Below, piece by piece: positions 32,710-61,229 of a stretch of 64,000 nt of DNA. The notes beneath the pieces are model-generated. The model made no database searches and had not been told where the DNA came from. It was given only the letters and a program-made list of their open reading frames with translations. This stretch comes from Apostichopus japonicus (taxonomy: Eukaryota > Echinodermata > Holothuroidea > Aspidochirotida > Stichopodidae): NCBI RefSeq assembly GCF_037975245.1, contig NC_092577.1:30967398-31031397 (forward strand). Direction: 5' to 3'. A program made the position numbers and the translations under genes. The stretch's first letter is position 1, and each line of letters opens with the position of its first letter.

Positions 32710-35145
32710 AGCCTTAACCAACCAATATGGCGCGTGGATGATGAAGTCAAAAAACAAACACATATATATACCACAACCGTGTAGAAGAAAGTGATATTCA
32801 ACCGGAAGGCATGTTAACCATTTTACGGAAGTTGACGTCATCGAAATTTATTGACCTATCACCTTTATGTGACTATTTCAGTTCCTGAAAAACATCCGCC
32901 TGGTAGACTAACTATTGTCGGGAAAGTCCCATTCAGAACCCTAGAGCCTGTCTATAGGAATGTTTGTGTTTTCCCCCACTAAATATTAAAATGCCCGCGT
33001 AGACAATGTAGTTTATTAAACATTGACTTCAGGTACAACATTAATGTTGACATTTTGCAGATCGTAATGAACATTGATATTGGTCCAGATTGTAGGCTGT
33101 TTCGAGAGAAGACCATTTAAACATTTTAGGGTCGTCAATTAAAACGACTGGACTACGTAGTCCAACCGTACAGATCATCGGATCAGTTCATGAGATGTAA
33201 CACAAAGTTTCGGCGGGAAAAACAAAGACTATTTATAATATTTACAATGCATTACAAATTTGTCAGGAACAATGAATGTACAAAAGAACATGCTTTGGTT
33301 TATTTGTTTGAATTTATAAATCAATGGATGACCATTGAAACATATAGCTCTGCCGACGTCATCAACGTAGCATTAAAGGAGCAATCCAGAAATTAATCAT
33401 AATTAAAAGATGAATATCTGGAAACCTGGGGTAGCTAAAGATACGTTACTACTGCCTTTAATATTTGTCCCTTCATTTTTGGATTTATAACTATAAATTC
33501 ATCTTTAAATGATTGTGATATAACAATAACAACTGTTGAAAACGTTACGATTTGTTTTATGTATATGCATGCATGTATGAGTACTTGTCCCACACTAATA
33601 CAGCTACTATTTCCGAGGAATGGAGTCCCAGAATTTCTCGTTGTTTAATTATGTTCGTTTGGCTAAAAAAAAAAGGAATAAGGATGATGACTTTAAAATG
33701 ATTAATTTTAATCTTATTTTCATATTATTTCAATATTTGGTACAATACGTTTGGTACAATTTTCGAAAAATGATAAACAAGCAGAAATAAAATAAACACA
33801 GGATAAATTGTAATTTCTATGAATCATTTATAGGACTGTGTTTCATTACGCGATATAGCTTGTCAGAGCTCACCTGTATGGGCTTTTTTAAAAGGTCTTG
33901 TGAATTTCTCATATGGGCTCTTTCTAGCAGATATTTTCACATGTGAACCTAATATAATACACACCAGTTATATTTCTTCTTTTCGTTTCAATAAAATCAT
34001 CACGTCACTGGAAGTTTAACCAACACTATACACCAGAGACACACAGTGAAATTTGGATACGTTACTTCAAAACAATTTTGAAGCGGTATTTTGCGTGGAA
34101 TATGTTCACATTATGGTTATGACATAGAGGGTAACATCCATGCTCGACCATTAAATGAAAAAGGAAGGTATAATGTATTTTGCTGGGCTAGTTAGAAGTC
34201 GGGATGGGTGTGTGTTGGGGGGGGGGGCGGTATACTTTCTTCATCCCATAATAATTTGTTGAAAGTGACATGTTGACATATTAAAAGAAGTTTCAAAACA
34301 TTTTCCATTTCCAACACGCGTCTTTAGTATGCTTTTGAAAATTACAATACCATGAAGTATCTGAAAATGATGCAGCCTCGGTTAGTGAATTCTTCTTCTG
34401 GACCTCCGCCAGCCTCTTCTACTTTGGCGGTCCTCTGTCATTCATAGACTACTCCCTCCCGTCCGCATCCCCTCCATCAGATACCACCATATACGCCTCT
34501 GTCATTAGTCCATCTGAACCCCATACAAGAAACTGCTGGTGTAATTTTTTATATCATTCGACTGGAAGAGTTTAAAGGCATGCAAATGACACAATAAGAT
34601 ATCTTGAGATACACATTTATTGCATTAAACGCTGATGATAACTGACCATGTAAATTAGAAGTAGTTAAATGAAAATTATATGTGAATTAGATAAAAAGAC
34701 TATAGATCGAAGACTGTCCAGTTATGTGTGCAGATAACATGTCTTAATCATGGAGGGTGCTTGCATGTTTGAAAGCTACATCCCGATACAAGATACAGCT
34801 TTAATGTCGGGACATTTTATGTTCGTTAGAATATTTTTTGGTTGGCGACACGAAATGATCTTATCGCTATAGAAAGGTAGGGTTACTGATTAGGGTTACA
34901 ACCCGAACGATGGGGGTTTTGAAAATAACTCCTTCAGGTCACAGACCCCTTTCAAGATAATGTGCATTATACACTTTTGACTCTTGCCTGCGGCGGATCC
35001 GGAATACTATAATATCTTCTTTGAGGACGCTTTTAACATCTACTTTATGTACAGAAAATGATACTGAGCAAGTACATAATAAATATATATATGGTAACCT
35101 ACAGCATGTTGTAACTCCGAGACTCACGCCTGTGCGGCGATTATA
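32710..35145. other. Intergenic, no gene seen
   Basis: AT-rich, with short ORFs only. AATAAA-containing sequence near 33990 could end the syncollin-like transcript, but it is far from the stop codon. Confidence 0.5.
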
Positions 35146-35146
35146 A

Positions 35147-35147
<1 letters not shown>

Positions 35148-35232
<85 letters not shown>

Positions 35233-35245
35233 ATTATATATATAA
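35148..35245. repeat. (TA)n dinucleotide array, ~95 bp
   Basis: Nearly uninterrupted TA from 35151 to about 35220, then TATATTATATATA interruptions. Confidence 0.95.
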
Positions 35246-36669
35246 TTCAAACATTAAAACGAGTGGGAACATCAATTTTGACAGAAAATAGTTTGCAATA
35301 TGTATTAAAACACACAAAAAGTACAAGATATATATCTTTATAGTCGAAAGAAATTCGAAGGATTGGGGAGACGACCCCGATTAAGGGTAAACAGACAACA
35401 GAATTGGATGGAGTAAAAAGTTAAAAAACTAAACACTCTTAAGAATACAATTGAGCAATTGTATGTGTACAGACTTGATATGGTCACTCAAAGACCTCTA
35501 TATCTTAGGATCTCAGTTTAAAATAGATACAATGCTGAGTAGAATTTAAACAATTTAACAGGAATGCTGTGAGAGTTTGCTGAATCTATAGTGTTGTGGT
35601 TGTATACGGAATAACGATTGCAAGAAAAGAGGTTGAAACACTTGGGTATAGCGAGCCCCTTTACTATAATAGGTACGTAAAGGTTGTACTTTGATGACTG
35701 TTGATATCATAAATATTGAGGGTGTCGAGTTTAACGAAAAGGAGGGATTGCTGTGAGAAAGATGATAGGAGCGTATTTTGAATGTTACCTCACTGCCCTT
35801 GATTTGAAGAACATGAAGAATTTGTAGTCTCGATGGATGGTGTTTGGCTCCGACAGAATTACAGAAAGATAACTAAGGTAGGATAAAGGTGTGGTATATA
35901 GAATGGAGAATCCTCTTTGACAGGTTAAATCTGCAAGCAGTTGAGAATACCGACTGCTTTAGCACAATTCGCTGCACATATTATCAATGTGGTGCTGCCA
36001 TGCAGTTTGGATTCATCATCCGAATGTAAACATCTTAAAAATTGTCAACATGAGAAAATGTGATATATGTTTGTTGTAGATATGAAATTCCCTACAGTTT
36101 GATAGGATGAACTTGTTGCGAGTATAGAGAGCATCACTTAACAGGTATTTTTTTCAATATTTGGTGAACAGCGTACAGCATCGAACTATCTGACATGTTT
36201 AGCCCTGCACGGTAACGCACCAGTCAGTACACGCAGGCAAAGATTAACAACACTACTGAGCGAAGTTATACACTGACATTTGCAAGATAGCTTTATATAT
36301 AAAATAACGATCAGCGGTTGCATGTATGGGGTTGGTTTACATGTTGGCGACCAAACACCGGTTTTTTCTTTCCTGTAGATCATTTTGACATTAAACCTGT
36401 AGGAATAACCACGTGACCTTAAAACCTTGTATTCCTTCACATGGATACTTATTGCTCTAATTTAATCCCACTCGATGATTACAGGAATATTTGGATGAAT
36501 GTTTTTTAGACATAGAAAAGAGTGTAGCGCGCATACCATGTGGGAGCATGCAACAACTATACTGATCTGTAAAGCCCGCCGCCCTAATTACGATCCGACT
36601 CAACACGACCGTCGTTATGTGGACAATCGTGGATATTCGGACAGTGTACGTGTACGACTGTTCGCGGTT
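35246..36669. other. Intergenic, no gene seen
   Basis: Ordinary AT-rich sequence. The 84-codon minus ORF at 36186-36440 shows no recognisable feature. Confidence 0.5.
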
Positions 36670-36920
36670 TAAGAACAGTCAAGATACAGGATATCTGATT
36701 GGCTAGTGGGTAAGAACAGTCAAGATACAGGATATCTGATTGGCTAGTGGGTAAGAACAGTCAAGATACAGGATATCTGATTGGCTAGTGGGTAAGAACA
36801 GTCAAGATACAGGATATCTGATTGGCTAGTGGGTAAGAACAGTCAAGATACAGGATATCTGATTGGCTAGTGTACAAGCTTAGTCAAAATACGGGTTATT
36901 TGATTAGCTAGTATGGGTAA
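36670..36920. repeat. 41-bp minisatellite, five near-identical copies plus one diverged
   Basis: The unit includes TAAGAACAGTCAAGATACAG and GATATCTGATTGGCTAGTGG. Copies start at 36670, 36711, 36752, 36793 and 36834; the sixth is degenerate. Near-identity indicates recent expansion. Confidence 0.95.
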
Positions 36921-36979
36921 TGCAGGTAATAGAATTAATAAGAATGTATTTAGTACAATTTTAATAGTAGTCTATAACA

Positions 36980-37310
36980 GGTTAGTTCATATATCTGCAG
37001 CTCTGTCTGAGAGAAGTTTGAAGTATTTTGAGATGCATGGTGCAGGTAATAACTATATCATCTGCATTTAATATAAAATGTATAAATATTCTTTCAAAAG
37101 TTAGTTCATTCCCTGCAGCTCTGTCTGAGAGAAGTTTGATGTATTGTGATGGTGCATGTAGTTTCTACATCATCTGTATGTTAATACAAGTTCATAAGTA
37201 TTCCATCAAATATTAATCCATACCTGCAGCTATGTCTGAGAGACGCTTGAAGTATTTTGAGAGGGTACAGGTAGTAACCACATCAGCGTCACCAAAACTT
37301 GCTATATAGG
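36980..37310. repeat. Tandem repeat, 110-119-bp unit, three diverged copies
   Basis: Each copy starts TTA(G/A)T(T/C)CAT and contains CTGCAGCT(C/A)TGTCTGAGAGA then TTGA(A/T)GTATT. It follows the 41-bp minisatellite directly. Confidence 0.8.
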
Positions 37311-38456
37311 CTAGCTGCAGTAACGAGCCCCAGTGTGTAAACAGTCGACAGACACAAATAAGTCCGGATCAGATAAATCAATATAAGCTAAAACCTATAT
37401 CTATAAGATATTAGCTACTTACCTTAGGTACTTAACTACTTAGGTACTAAGCTATCCTTAACAGTTATCCGGTCAGGACAGGGGAAGCCTCCCACCCTCC
37501 CCCTACCCAAGTCTCCTTTTTATTACACACTTTAAAACAAAAATGGTAGTCTTACTCCGACTCCCTCATCCCTCTCCCTCAAACTCTCGAACACCACAAT
37601 CGTCAAAATTCACCATTTTCTGCAGGAGCTGGGCCTAGCCAAGCTCAATCAGTCGTCATAATTCAACCTACGTTAGATACGTACGTTAGGATAGACATAC
37701 ATATCTGTCGATTACAATCGGTATTCAACAACTAACATATAACAGTCTACAGGGTAGTTATTTGCATAGAATATCTTTCACAGTGTAACAGTATATTCAT
37801 ACAAAGGTACATAATGGTTGTTAAGTCATATACCCACAATGAAATAACACACGGTTTTACTAATTAAATTTTAAAGTGCGTTCGAGTGTTAGTCTACACA
37901 AAATAGCGAATGTTAATTTAAGATATAATACAGTACTTTTGCTTTCATTCCTTGCTGTTATTTCCCAAAACGGGCAAAGGTCATTAACGATGAAAGAACA
38001 TGCTACATAACATTTCCCGTTATGTTAGCCTTAACAAACTGTTATATATCGTACAAACGGCGTACCACAGCAATATTTACCTACAAATTGCACCTTTAAT
38101 TTACGGCACATTTTTTAAACTATGTAATTAAGCTTTGAAAAAAAGGTACTTTTTGGACAAATGTTGACTTTGCCTGTAGATTTCCCAGTTATTCTTGGAG
38201 TTCCATTAAATTGGACGTCAACATTCGTTGTTAAGTTTTTATGCTGCCTATTATGCACATACAATTGTATGTAGGGTCCCTGATGCAATCGCAAAGTCTA
38301 CATACTGGACTGTTCGACTGTATGAACTCAAAAGAAAATTCCTTTTGTAGATTGTCAGGTATTGCCTACGAATGCATGATTTACTTGCCGTCTGTTCAGG
38401 GCCGTGCAGAGAGCTGGTATAATAGGGTGCCCAGGCCCTGCAGATGGGGAATGTAG
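37311..38456. other. Intergenic, no gene seen
   Basis: AT-rich, no repeat or coding signal that I can support. Confidence 0.5.
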
Positions 38457-38935
38457 GCCTGCTCCAGGGGGTAGGAGCCGGGGGGCACTGGGGGCACGTG
38501 CCCCCACTTTTTTTTCCAAAATAGCAAATGTGCCCTCTGGCAAATAGAATGTGCCCCATTTGATGAAGAACTGTCGTTTGGATATCTTAAGTCTTTGTTA
38601 ATTTTAATATTTTATTTCATTATTTCTTTTTGGTCTGTACATGCTAAGGATTTAACCGAGGTTGCTAAAAACTTTTGTTCAAGGAATGAACACAGGAACA
38701 TTTTTTTTTGTAAAGTTCTAAATTATGGATGGACAGAAGTACAGATGTAGGTTGATAGAGTCACGTGCACCATAATAGTATTAATAGCATACTAACACAT
38801 CATATATATTTAAGTGACATGGCCGGTGTGTATCGGTTTATAGCATAACTAGTGGTTGTGGAATGAGAAAGTGCCCCTCTGATGTTGTGCCCCCTCCCCC
38901 AGTTTTTGGAAGCTTCAGTACCCCCTGGCCTGCTC
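38457..38935. mobile_element. hAT-type MITE, copy 2, with 8-bp target-site duplication
   Basis: Element 38465-38927 (463 bp) flanked by GCCTGCTC at 38457-38464 and 38928-38935. Both ends read CAGGGGGTA inward. Family resemblance to 30951 in GTAGGA(A/G)CCGGGGGG and the following GC-rich palindrome. Confidence 0.87.
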
Positions 38936-40309
38936 ATTAAGTATTTGTTTTGCAAAAATCAGTGTTAAATACATCAGATTTATGAATATATATACATGGA
39001 CAAATAATGTACATGATGTACCTTACAAGTAAAAGAACAGAATGCATTCGGAATTTCAGATAATAAATGGTCATCACTTCTTCACCTTCAGAAATCTAGC
39101 TTTCCGTTCCTTTCTTTGGGCAAAGACATCACAACCAGAAAAACTAAGCAACTTTGCCCTGGGTGGTGGGGGGGGGGTGTAGGGGGAATGCAATATTCAT
39201 TTTCTTCAAATGAGTGTCTTTCCGTCTGTAACCAAATAGGTAGTTCCTGCAGTAATCGTTCAGAGGTGCTGTTTCTGGTCATGGCACCAGTCACCAATTA
39301 TTCAAGGTGAGACGACTCAAATAAGTTTGTGCAAATCCCTCCCTCTCTCCCCCCCCCCCCCACACACACAAAACAACGGGGTATGCCATTTTCTAGAAAT
39401 GTGGTTGCTACTAAAATTTGTCCTGTTGAATGAGCATGAAAGGCAAGTGTGTTCACTTTTATAGGATTGCATAACACCCCTAACAGTTATTAGATGACTT
39501 ACAACAGTGTTACACTGAACAACAGAATGTCATCAACAGAAAGGGCTCCCTCTTTATTTGCGGATTCCCATACATATTAAAAAAAAAAAAAAAAGTTCGC
39601 TGTGTGGGTGCGTGCGTGAGTAGGCCTATGTGTGTATGTTTCATTGAAGGAAATGTATTGGTTAATCAAAGCAGACACTTGTGATAAAAGTAAAAGCAAA
39701 ATAACACATGCAAAGAGAATGAATTCAGAATAACTACCGCTATTACTAAATAGTTAACATTACATGAAGTCATGGAAATAACAAAACATTTCCATGACTC
39801 CTACTGTAACTGTGCATGGTTAACATACAGATGAGCAAGCATGTTGTTATAGTAAAACGAGTACAAATAGAAACGTAGTTTATTATAAAGCAACAGACAG
39901 CAAAAAAGCAACGAGTGTATATAGAAGCAACAGCAATATATAAGTAACCTTGTCCATTGACTCAGTTTCAGGAACTTAACGGGGATTTTTTAAAATTCAT
40001 TTTCCTCTTGAGTTTAAGCACGTATAGATTGCAACATCGTAAAGAACATCAATACTGTTATTAACCCATTAAGTATATGATAAAAAAAAAATTATATAGT
40101 CAAAAGCAATTGTGATAAGGTTGAATGTATACTTATATAAGTAAATGAATAACTGTAAACTTACAAAGACATTTTGAAGAGCAGCAACAATATTATGGCT
40201 TATAAGGGGATTCGAAACTATAGTGACCTCTTGGTTATACATAAGAAGCAGAATTTCTCTCAAAGTCCTTTGCCTCCCGCTTTCTGGATTTTATCGAATG
40301 AAGAGACTA
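38936..40309. other. Intergenic, no gene seen
   Basis: Contains G-runs near 39170, a C-run then (CA)n near 39350, and an A-run near 39580. There is no supported gene. Confidence 0.5.
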
Positions 40310-40480
40310 GGGCTTGATCTCTGGTTATTCGGTGTACAAAGTAATGTGGCTTTTGACTGGTGACTCCAGCAAAGTAATGGCTACGATAGGGATCGCCACT
40401 AACTAATTACGGATGGTTAGTTCAGTCGATAGAGCGCGCTGCTTCGAATCCCGTTCTAGCCATTACTTCCGCTACTCTTT
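40310..40480 (+). mobile_element. tRNA-related repeat, family C, copy 2
   Basis: GTTAGTTCAGTCGATAGAGC is a clear A-box arm and TTCGAATCCCGTTCTAGCC a B-box arm, but the anticodon region between them is almost missing, so this is not a functional tRNA. Upstream it shares TGTGGCTTTTGACTGG with 27815. Confidence 0.6.
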
Positions 40481-41146
40481 CCCATAATCTATGAAGTTAA
40501 GTCGACATACATAAAGCACTGCAATAGGACACTTCAAGCAACTTTTTACAATTTTTCACTACTCCAGACCAATGACACAGATGGCGTATAAACATATACT
40601 TCCTAGTATAGCCACTAGACTCTGCTGAGTCTGCGCAGGGACGAGAATGAGTCTCCCTACATAGAAATATGAAAATGCTACGGCTGTTATATTTACCTCC
40701 CCTTTCTACATACGCTTCACAATAGAGGCTGGCGCAATCACAGGAACGAATCGCTCATAGCATGCATTATGAATACGCGACAGTCGTTATATTTTTCAGT
40801 TAGGAAGCGCGCGTTTGAAGGTCTTAGAGCCTAGTACTCGAATACATATCAAGAGGAACTGTGCTTGTACTCAAAGTGCTGTACTCTTACTACAGGGTTG
40901 TAAAGTACCTATTACTAGGTAATGGTATACAGCTTTCTCATCTATGAGCTGAATTTAAGAATCATAATTTCCATCGGAAATGACCATAAACATTTATCGA
41001 CTGTTTCGCTTGAAAACCCTAATATGATTTACTAGCTAAACACAATTATACTGTCACCTAACTTTTTTAAATCAAGCAAATCATTAGAATATTAAGGTAC
41101 TTTACACGATAAAAAATAAAAATAAGGCTTGTGTTTTCCCCCGCAT

Positions 41147-56117
<14,971 letters not shown>

Positions 56118-57394
56118 CTTGTTGGGACCCGAGTTTTGGTGAGTTATATTCTGCAAGGTTTTAAACCTTGTTATCACTCTTCGGGTTTGTATCCCTATAA
56201 ACTGCTTACATCGTCAATTTTCTCTAACCGCACACGATCAGGCTGAGTTTTGAAAGCTTGTCAAAAGGGAGGAGGGTTTTTGTAATTTATCTCTTTGACA
56301 TCATGCTAACAGGATCACAAGTTATCTCCGGGGGCATATGGATCATTTCACTCGGAGAAATTGAAAAAAACAAACAAAACACAGACCTGCACACACACAC
56401 ACACACAAACACGGAATGCTTGATAAGTCTGTATTCTCTCATTATTGTCGGTATTGAATTTTTCTTAAATACGGTTTAGTAAAAATACAACGTATTCTAC
56501 GAATTGGTGCTTTCAGCCAAAATCCGATGTATGGGTTTTCAGAATAGGTGATTACGTCATCAGACAAGTTTGAACGGAAGCTATTGGGATAGCTAGTTAG
56601 CGGTGAATTAAGGGGCGGAGGAAATATAGTGGGCTGGTAAAATATGGACTATAGGGAGAACGCAAAAACCCGGCGCGCCTGTTGCCATAACTGTTCCCGC
56701 GGGCCGACATGTTCGTAGACGCTTCTATATACATCCCAGACGGATGTTTTATAAAAGCTTACGAAATAACAATGCAGGGAAGGAGATTCTGGGGACGGAG
56801 GGAGGAGGGGTGTGGGGGAGGGGTGGGGGTGGGGATGGGTAATCGTTAACCTGTTAAGGGTTATCGTGCGTGCATCAGTTTGAGAACTTATACGCTTATT
56901 GCTGGGGAGTTGACATAATACCTATATATATTTTTACTACACAAAACTTGTAATTTATATCATTTTTATAATAGCTCATGAAAACATAATTAAGCAATAT
57001 GCTGGACAAATGTACTGGGTTCTTTTTTTTTCCCAGAACAAAAAAGGGCTTGCGGATGGCTAAACACCAAGAATTTGGAAAAGAACGGAATTGACCAATG
57101 TTGATATTAAATTTGTTGAACTCTATACTCGAAATAAGAAAAAGATGACTGCAATTCAATCCAATACATTAAATGTTGATGATCTGAAGAAAAAAAAAAT
57201 AAACCTCGTAAATTTTAGATACGAAAGTTCGAATCCTACCAAGAACCAGTCGTTTTATTTCTTGTCTTTTTTATTTGGGGGGGGGGGGGGAGGTTGTTAT
57301 GATATTTTTAATAGAATTGAATCTACCGCATGGAGTTATAGTTGCCACGAATGAGTGCATTGGGGTAATGTTTACGGTTTCTGTTCGTGACTTC

Positions 57395-57395
<1 letters not shown>
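56118..57395. other. Upstream region of the VWC gene, no further gene
   Basis: Contains a (CA)n near 56390 and G-rich sequence at 56790-56840. No convincing TATA box was found near the presumed start on the minus strand. Confidence 0.4.

Positions 57396-57445
<50 letters not shown>
57396..57445. repeat. (TA)n array, ~48 bp
   Basis: Pure TA dinucleotides in intergenic sequence. Confidence 0.95.
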
Positions 57446-57446
<1 letters not shown>

Positions 57447-57689
57447 ACTGGGAAAGATCAGTAATGTTGTCCCTTAATTCAGAAAGTAAACTAGTTTTAA
57501 TTAACATCAAGACGGAGGAAACAAAAACAACTTGTGAAAATTGTCTCTATATACTAGAACAAATGAAGGTATAATAAATACAATGTAATACTTAATCTAT
57601 CAATAAACTGCGTTGGAAAACAGGGAATCACCACGTGGAACGTGTTTTTGGTTTCGATGTTAATCGTAACCTTTGTACAGTCATGCAGG

Positions 57690-58025
57690 CGGATGCGCGC
57701 GGCGTGTGTGTGTGACGCCTTGCTTGTAAACACGATATCTCAAGAAGACGCTTGGATCAATATAATATTTGGTGCGGAGGAGTACCACATTGAGTAGAGG
57801 AAGCCTATTTTTTATTGGGGGGGGGGGGTCAAATGTAATTTCGGGTCATTAGAGGTCAAATTATGAAACCTTGTTAACACGATATCTCAAGTAGGGAAGC
57901 TTGGCCCAATCTGATATTTACTATGTAGTTATAACAGGTTGAGTTCAAGATCTCTATTGTTTTTTGGGTGAAGGGCAAAGGTCATATGGAATCACCAGGG
58001 GTCAAACTGTGGAAACTTTGTTTTA
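57690..58025. repeat. Interspersed repeat with internal duplication
   Basis: AACACGATATCTCAAG(A/T)AG occurs twice (about 57730 and 57879), each followed by GGTCAAA-type sequence. Related fragments at 14865-15040 and 8020-8190. Family unidentified. Confidence 0.55.
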
Positions 58026-60439
58026 TAATCTACCGCATCTAATCTACCGTATCTAATCTACCGTATACTAATTACTCTTTAGCTTCAACAATATAGAAAT
58101 GAAACTGTAGATCTCAGTAAGGGTATGTTCACCCATGCAGCTTTTCGTACATGCATTTATTATCAGTAAATTATGTACAACTTCAGAGAGATACAGGAAC
58201 AAGACTACAGACAAATATTCAATGAAAAATAATAAAGAAAAGATATAAAAAAATGATGCATAGGGCGCTTGCCAAACTAGCCTAACGAAGGGGAATATAT
58301 AGCTTTTTTTATTATTAGATACACATAGCCTCAAGGCATAATACAACATTAACTAACAATATACAATATAAACCAACTGTATCTATACATACAAACTAAT
58401 GAAATATATAGATATAAAGAAAAACACACTCACACTTAATTATATTCCCCCCTCGTGGACCCACGGATAGGGAGGGAGAGGGGGGGGGGGTGGAACCAGA
58501 CTCTCTTTCTCTCTTCCGATTTTTTTGTGGCATAAAAGCTGAGATACAAACATAATTTAACTCAAAAAACAAGGTACACAGTAAAATAACTAAGCACGCT
58601 TCTCGCGAGGGCATTCCGTATTGGTTTCTTCTTTTTCTAATAATGCTTTCTTATCCATCGTCATTTCGGTACCTACCGATATTTGTTACCCTCTCCACCC
58701 CTCCCCACTCCTCCCAACACACACCTCTTCCGATGAATAGAGCATTGTTCACTGTAACCTGTTGTGTAATGTACTCATAGTTCTAAGGAATTTGGAGACA
58801 CTGATCGAACCCTATACATGCAATGGAATAGTCCCCATTATTAGTTTGAACGCTATTAGTGTTCACCCCATTTATAATAGACTGGACTATACCGTAACAC
58901 ATATACAAGCAACCGGAGACAATGTTAAACCAATGTGAACAGTAGTGATGAATGGTTAGTAATGTTCATATAACGTCACGTAGAACTAAACAATGTTGCA
59001 GTTAATGTTAAAGAAATCGATGTTAAAGAAATCAATGTTAAAGAATGCTGAAAAGCAATGTTGATATGCTAAATAATATTATAATAACTCTCAACCACTG
59101 CCAATTAAGTTAAAACACTGCTTGATAAAGTTAAATAATATGTAAATAAGGAAAGGTGCCAATACAGGGCTATTAAATGCTAAAGGAAGATGATAAATTC
59201 GAAAAAAAATTATAGTTTATCTCAATCTATTTCAACAACAAATCCGGTTGTTTTTTAGCAAAAATATAACAAATGAGAGAATAGAACTTTCTTCTTTAGC
59301 AGTGCATGACAATTTGCAGATCAGCAAACTAACTTTCAACATACAGGGCAAATATAAAAATCCCAACTATCATGACGTGACGGGAAAAAGTACTCAAATG
59401 TATTCTTTACGCATGTTTCGATAGCTTGTTGTACGTAGCAATACATGACCAGTTCCAAGAAAAACTTCCATTACTCATATAAAGTTAAATGCGTTAGTAA
59501 TATAGGAAGCTGTGTACCTATCTTATTGTATGTACAATATTTATGATTAATTTCATACCGTGGATGGTACGACTATTTTCAATTTCTGTTCTGTTTTAAC
59601 TATTTTCTTGCATGGGCGTTCCGGTCACCAAATTTAGCTAGATTACAACAGGGATTTTACTCCTTCATCAAATTAGGCCAGTATGTTTATAAGCAAACTG
59701 TAAAACAACAAATATACATGACATATGATAATAATACGAAACAAAAATAAAAAATGAGAGAATATTTAAAGGTTGACATGGTGTAAGAAATAATCCCATC
59801 AAAATCATAAGCGAAAGTGTAACAAAATATATATGTACTTTTTTATTAGGCCCGTATATGAGTCACGTAATTAACAACTTGACTTGATATACTAATTGTT
59901 GTAGTTCAAACAAGTTTACAATCGAGGTACTTGATATACAATAGGAAAAGTACTTTAATATGAATATAGCTAACTTCAAGTGATATCATGTGGTTGGACA
60001 GATTGTACAGTTCTTACATATCAACACGTATCGATACTTTTTTTTTTATGACAGATAACGTTTTTACAAAATGTGTAGGTTTTGTGTTATATACATTTAA
60101 TAATTACAACGTACTATGAAAGCAAATCTCGTCTTTTTTATCAGAAATCAAACGAATATTACATAACTGATTGAATTGACAACTAAAATAAACACATAAC
60201 AACAATAACAAATAACAATAATAATAATAACAATAACAGAACCTATCAGAGATAATAAAAAAAGATTGTACTTTCAGACATTGATAGAAAATGGAAGGTA
60301 TAGGGCAATTTTTATTTTCCTGTGATACTTTTAAAATTTTTTAAAGCAGACATTGAGGTGTTTCAAAACTTTAAATTCTGGTTAAAAAGTCACAACAAGC
60401 CGTTTCATTATACCAAATACGCATGCGCATGGACATTTC
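58026..60439. other. Intergenic, no gene seen
   Basis: AT-rich. Three short tandem ATGTTAAAGAAATC copies near 59005; (AAC/AAT) runs near 60200. No supported gene. Confidence 0.5.
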
Positions 60440-61060
60440 AGTTACTAGGGCTTTCGAACTTCAGTCTGAAGGTTATAGTTCGCTGGGGCTTGTAAACACT
60501 CGCAAAGTTTATAGTTCGCTAAAACTTCGAAACACTCACAATGTTATAGTTTTGTTAAGACTTCTAAACACTTCTAGTTCATAGACTTCCACGCACTCAA
60601 AATACTTAAAAAAGAATTCTGGAGCTTCCAAATCCTTTAAAATGCCAATAGACTGCTAGATCTTCTAAACATTCACAAAGTTAATACTTTTTTAGGGCTT
60701 CTAAACCCTCACAATGTTTATAGTTGCTAGGATCACTAAACACAATTTTTTTTTGTTATTGCTAGAGCTTCTAAACAGCCACAATTGTTAAAGTTGGTTA
60801 ATGCCCCTAAACACTTACAATGTTCACAGTTTGCATGCAAAGGGGCCACTATACACCCACAATGTCTTTAGCTATATTTAAGTAAAGGAATAATGGAAAA
60901 ATTGTAATCCAGAGGTCACTGGTTCGAATTCCGTTCTAGGCAAATATTTCTTTGCTTTATTGCGAATGTTTATTGTCCTATAGCTTGTTAAGGCTTCTAA
61001 ACTCTCGAATGTTCATAGTTTTCCTGAAGGAGCTTGTCTATTTCTTCTAACACTTACAGC
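60440..61060. repeat. Degenerate minisatellite downstream of the GPCR
   Basis: At least ten diverged copies of a ~40-60-base unit, GGCTTCTAAACACTCACAAT followed by GTTATAGTT(C/T)GCTA. It ends about 170 bases from the GPCR stop, so it may be in its 3' UTR. Confidence 0.75.
60900..60945 (+). mobile_element. tRNA-like fragment inside the minisatellite
   Basis: GAGGTCACTGGTTCGAATTC and CGTTCTAGGC match a T-arm and the family C repeat at 40450. There is no A box, so it is a SINE remnant. Confidence 0.45.
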
Positions 61061-61229
61061 GTTCGCAGTCTGCAAGGGTTTATGCTCGCACATTGCATGT
61101 AAGAACCGCGCTGGATTTTCCTTCAAATTTGTGGAGTGATAAGCTGTTTTGACGTAGTAGTCGGGTTGGGGTATGAGGCACTACTTGTCTCAGCGTATAG
61201 CTAGGTGGGCTGCTTCAACTGTGTTTTCC

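Noticed and set aside
36670-36920. CRISPR-like regular repeat array
   Set aside because: Units abut with no unique spacers, the sequence is from an animal genome, and no cas genes are present; it is a minisatellite.
40425-40475. Possible functional tRNA gene
   Set aside because: A and B arms are present but the anticodon arm is nearly missing and acceptor ends do not pair; a SINE-related remnant.
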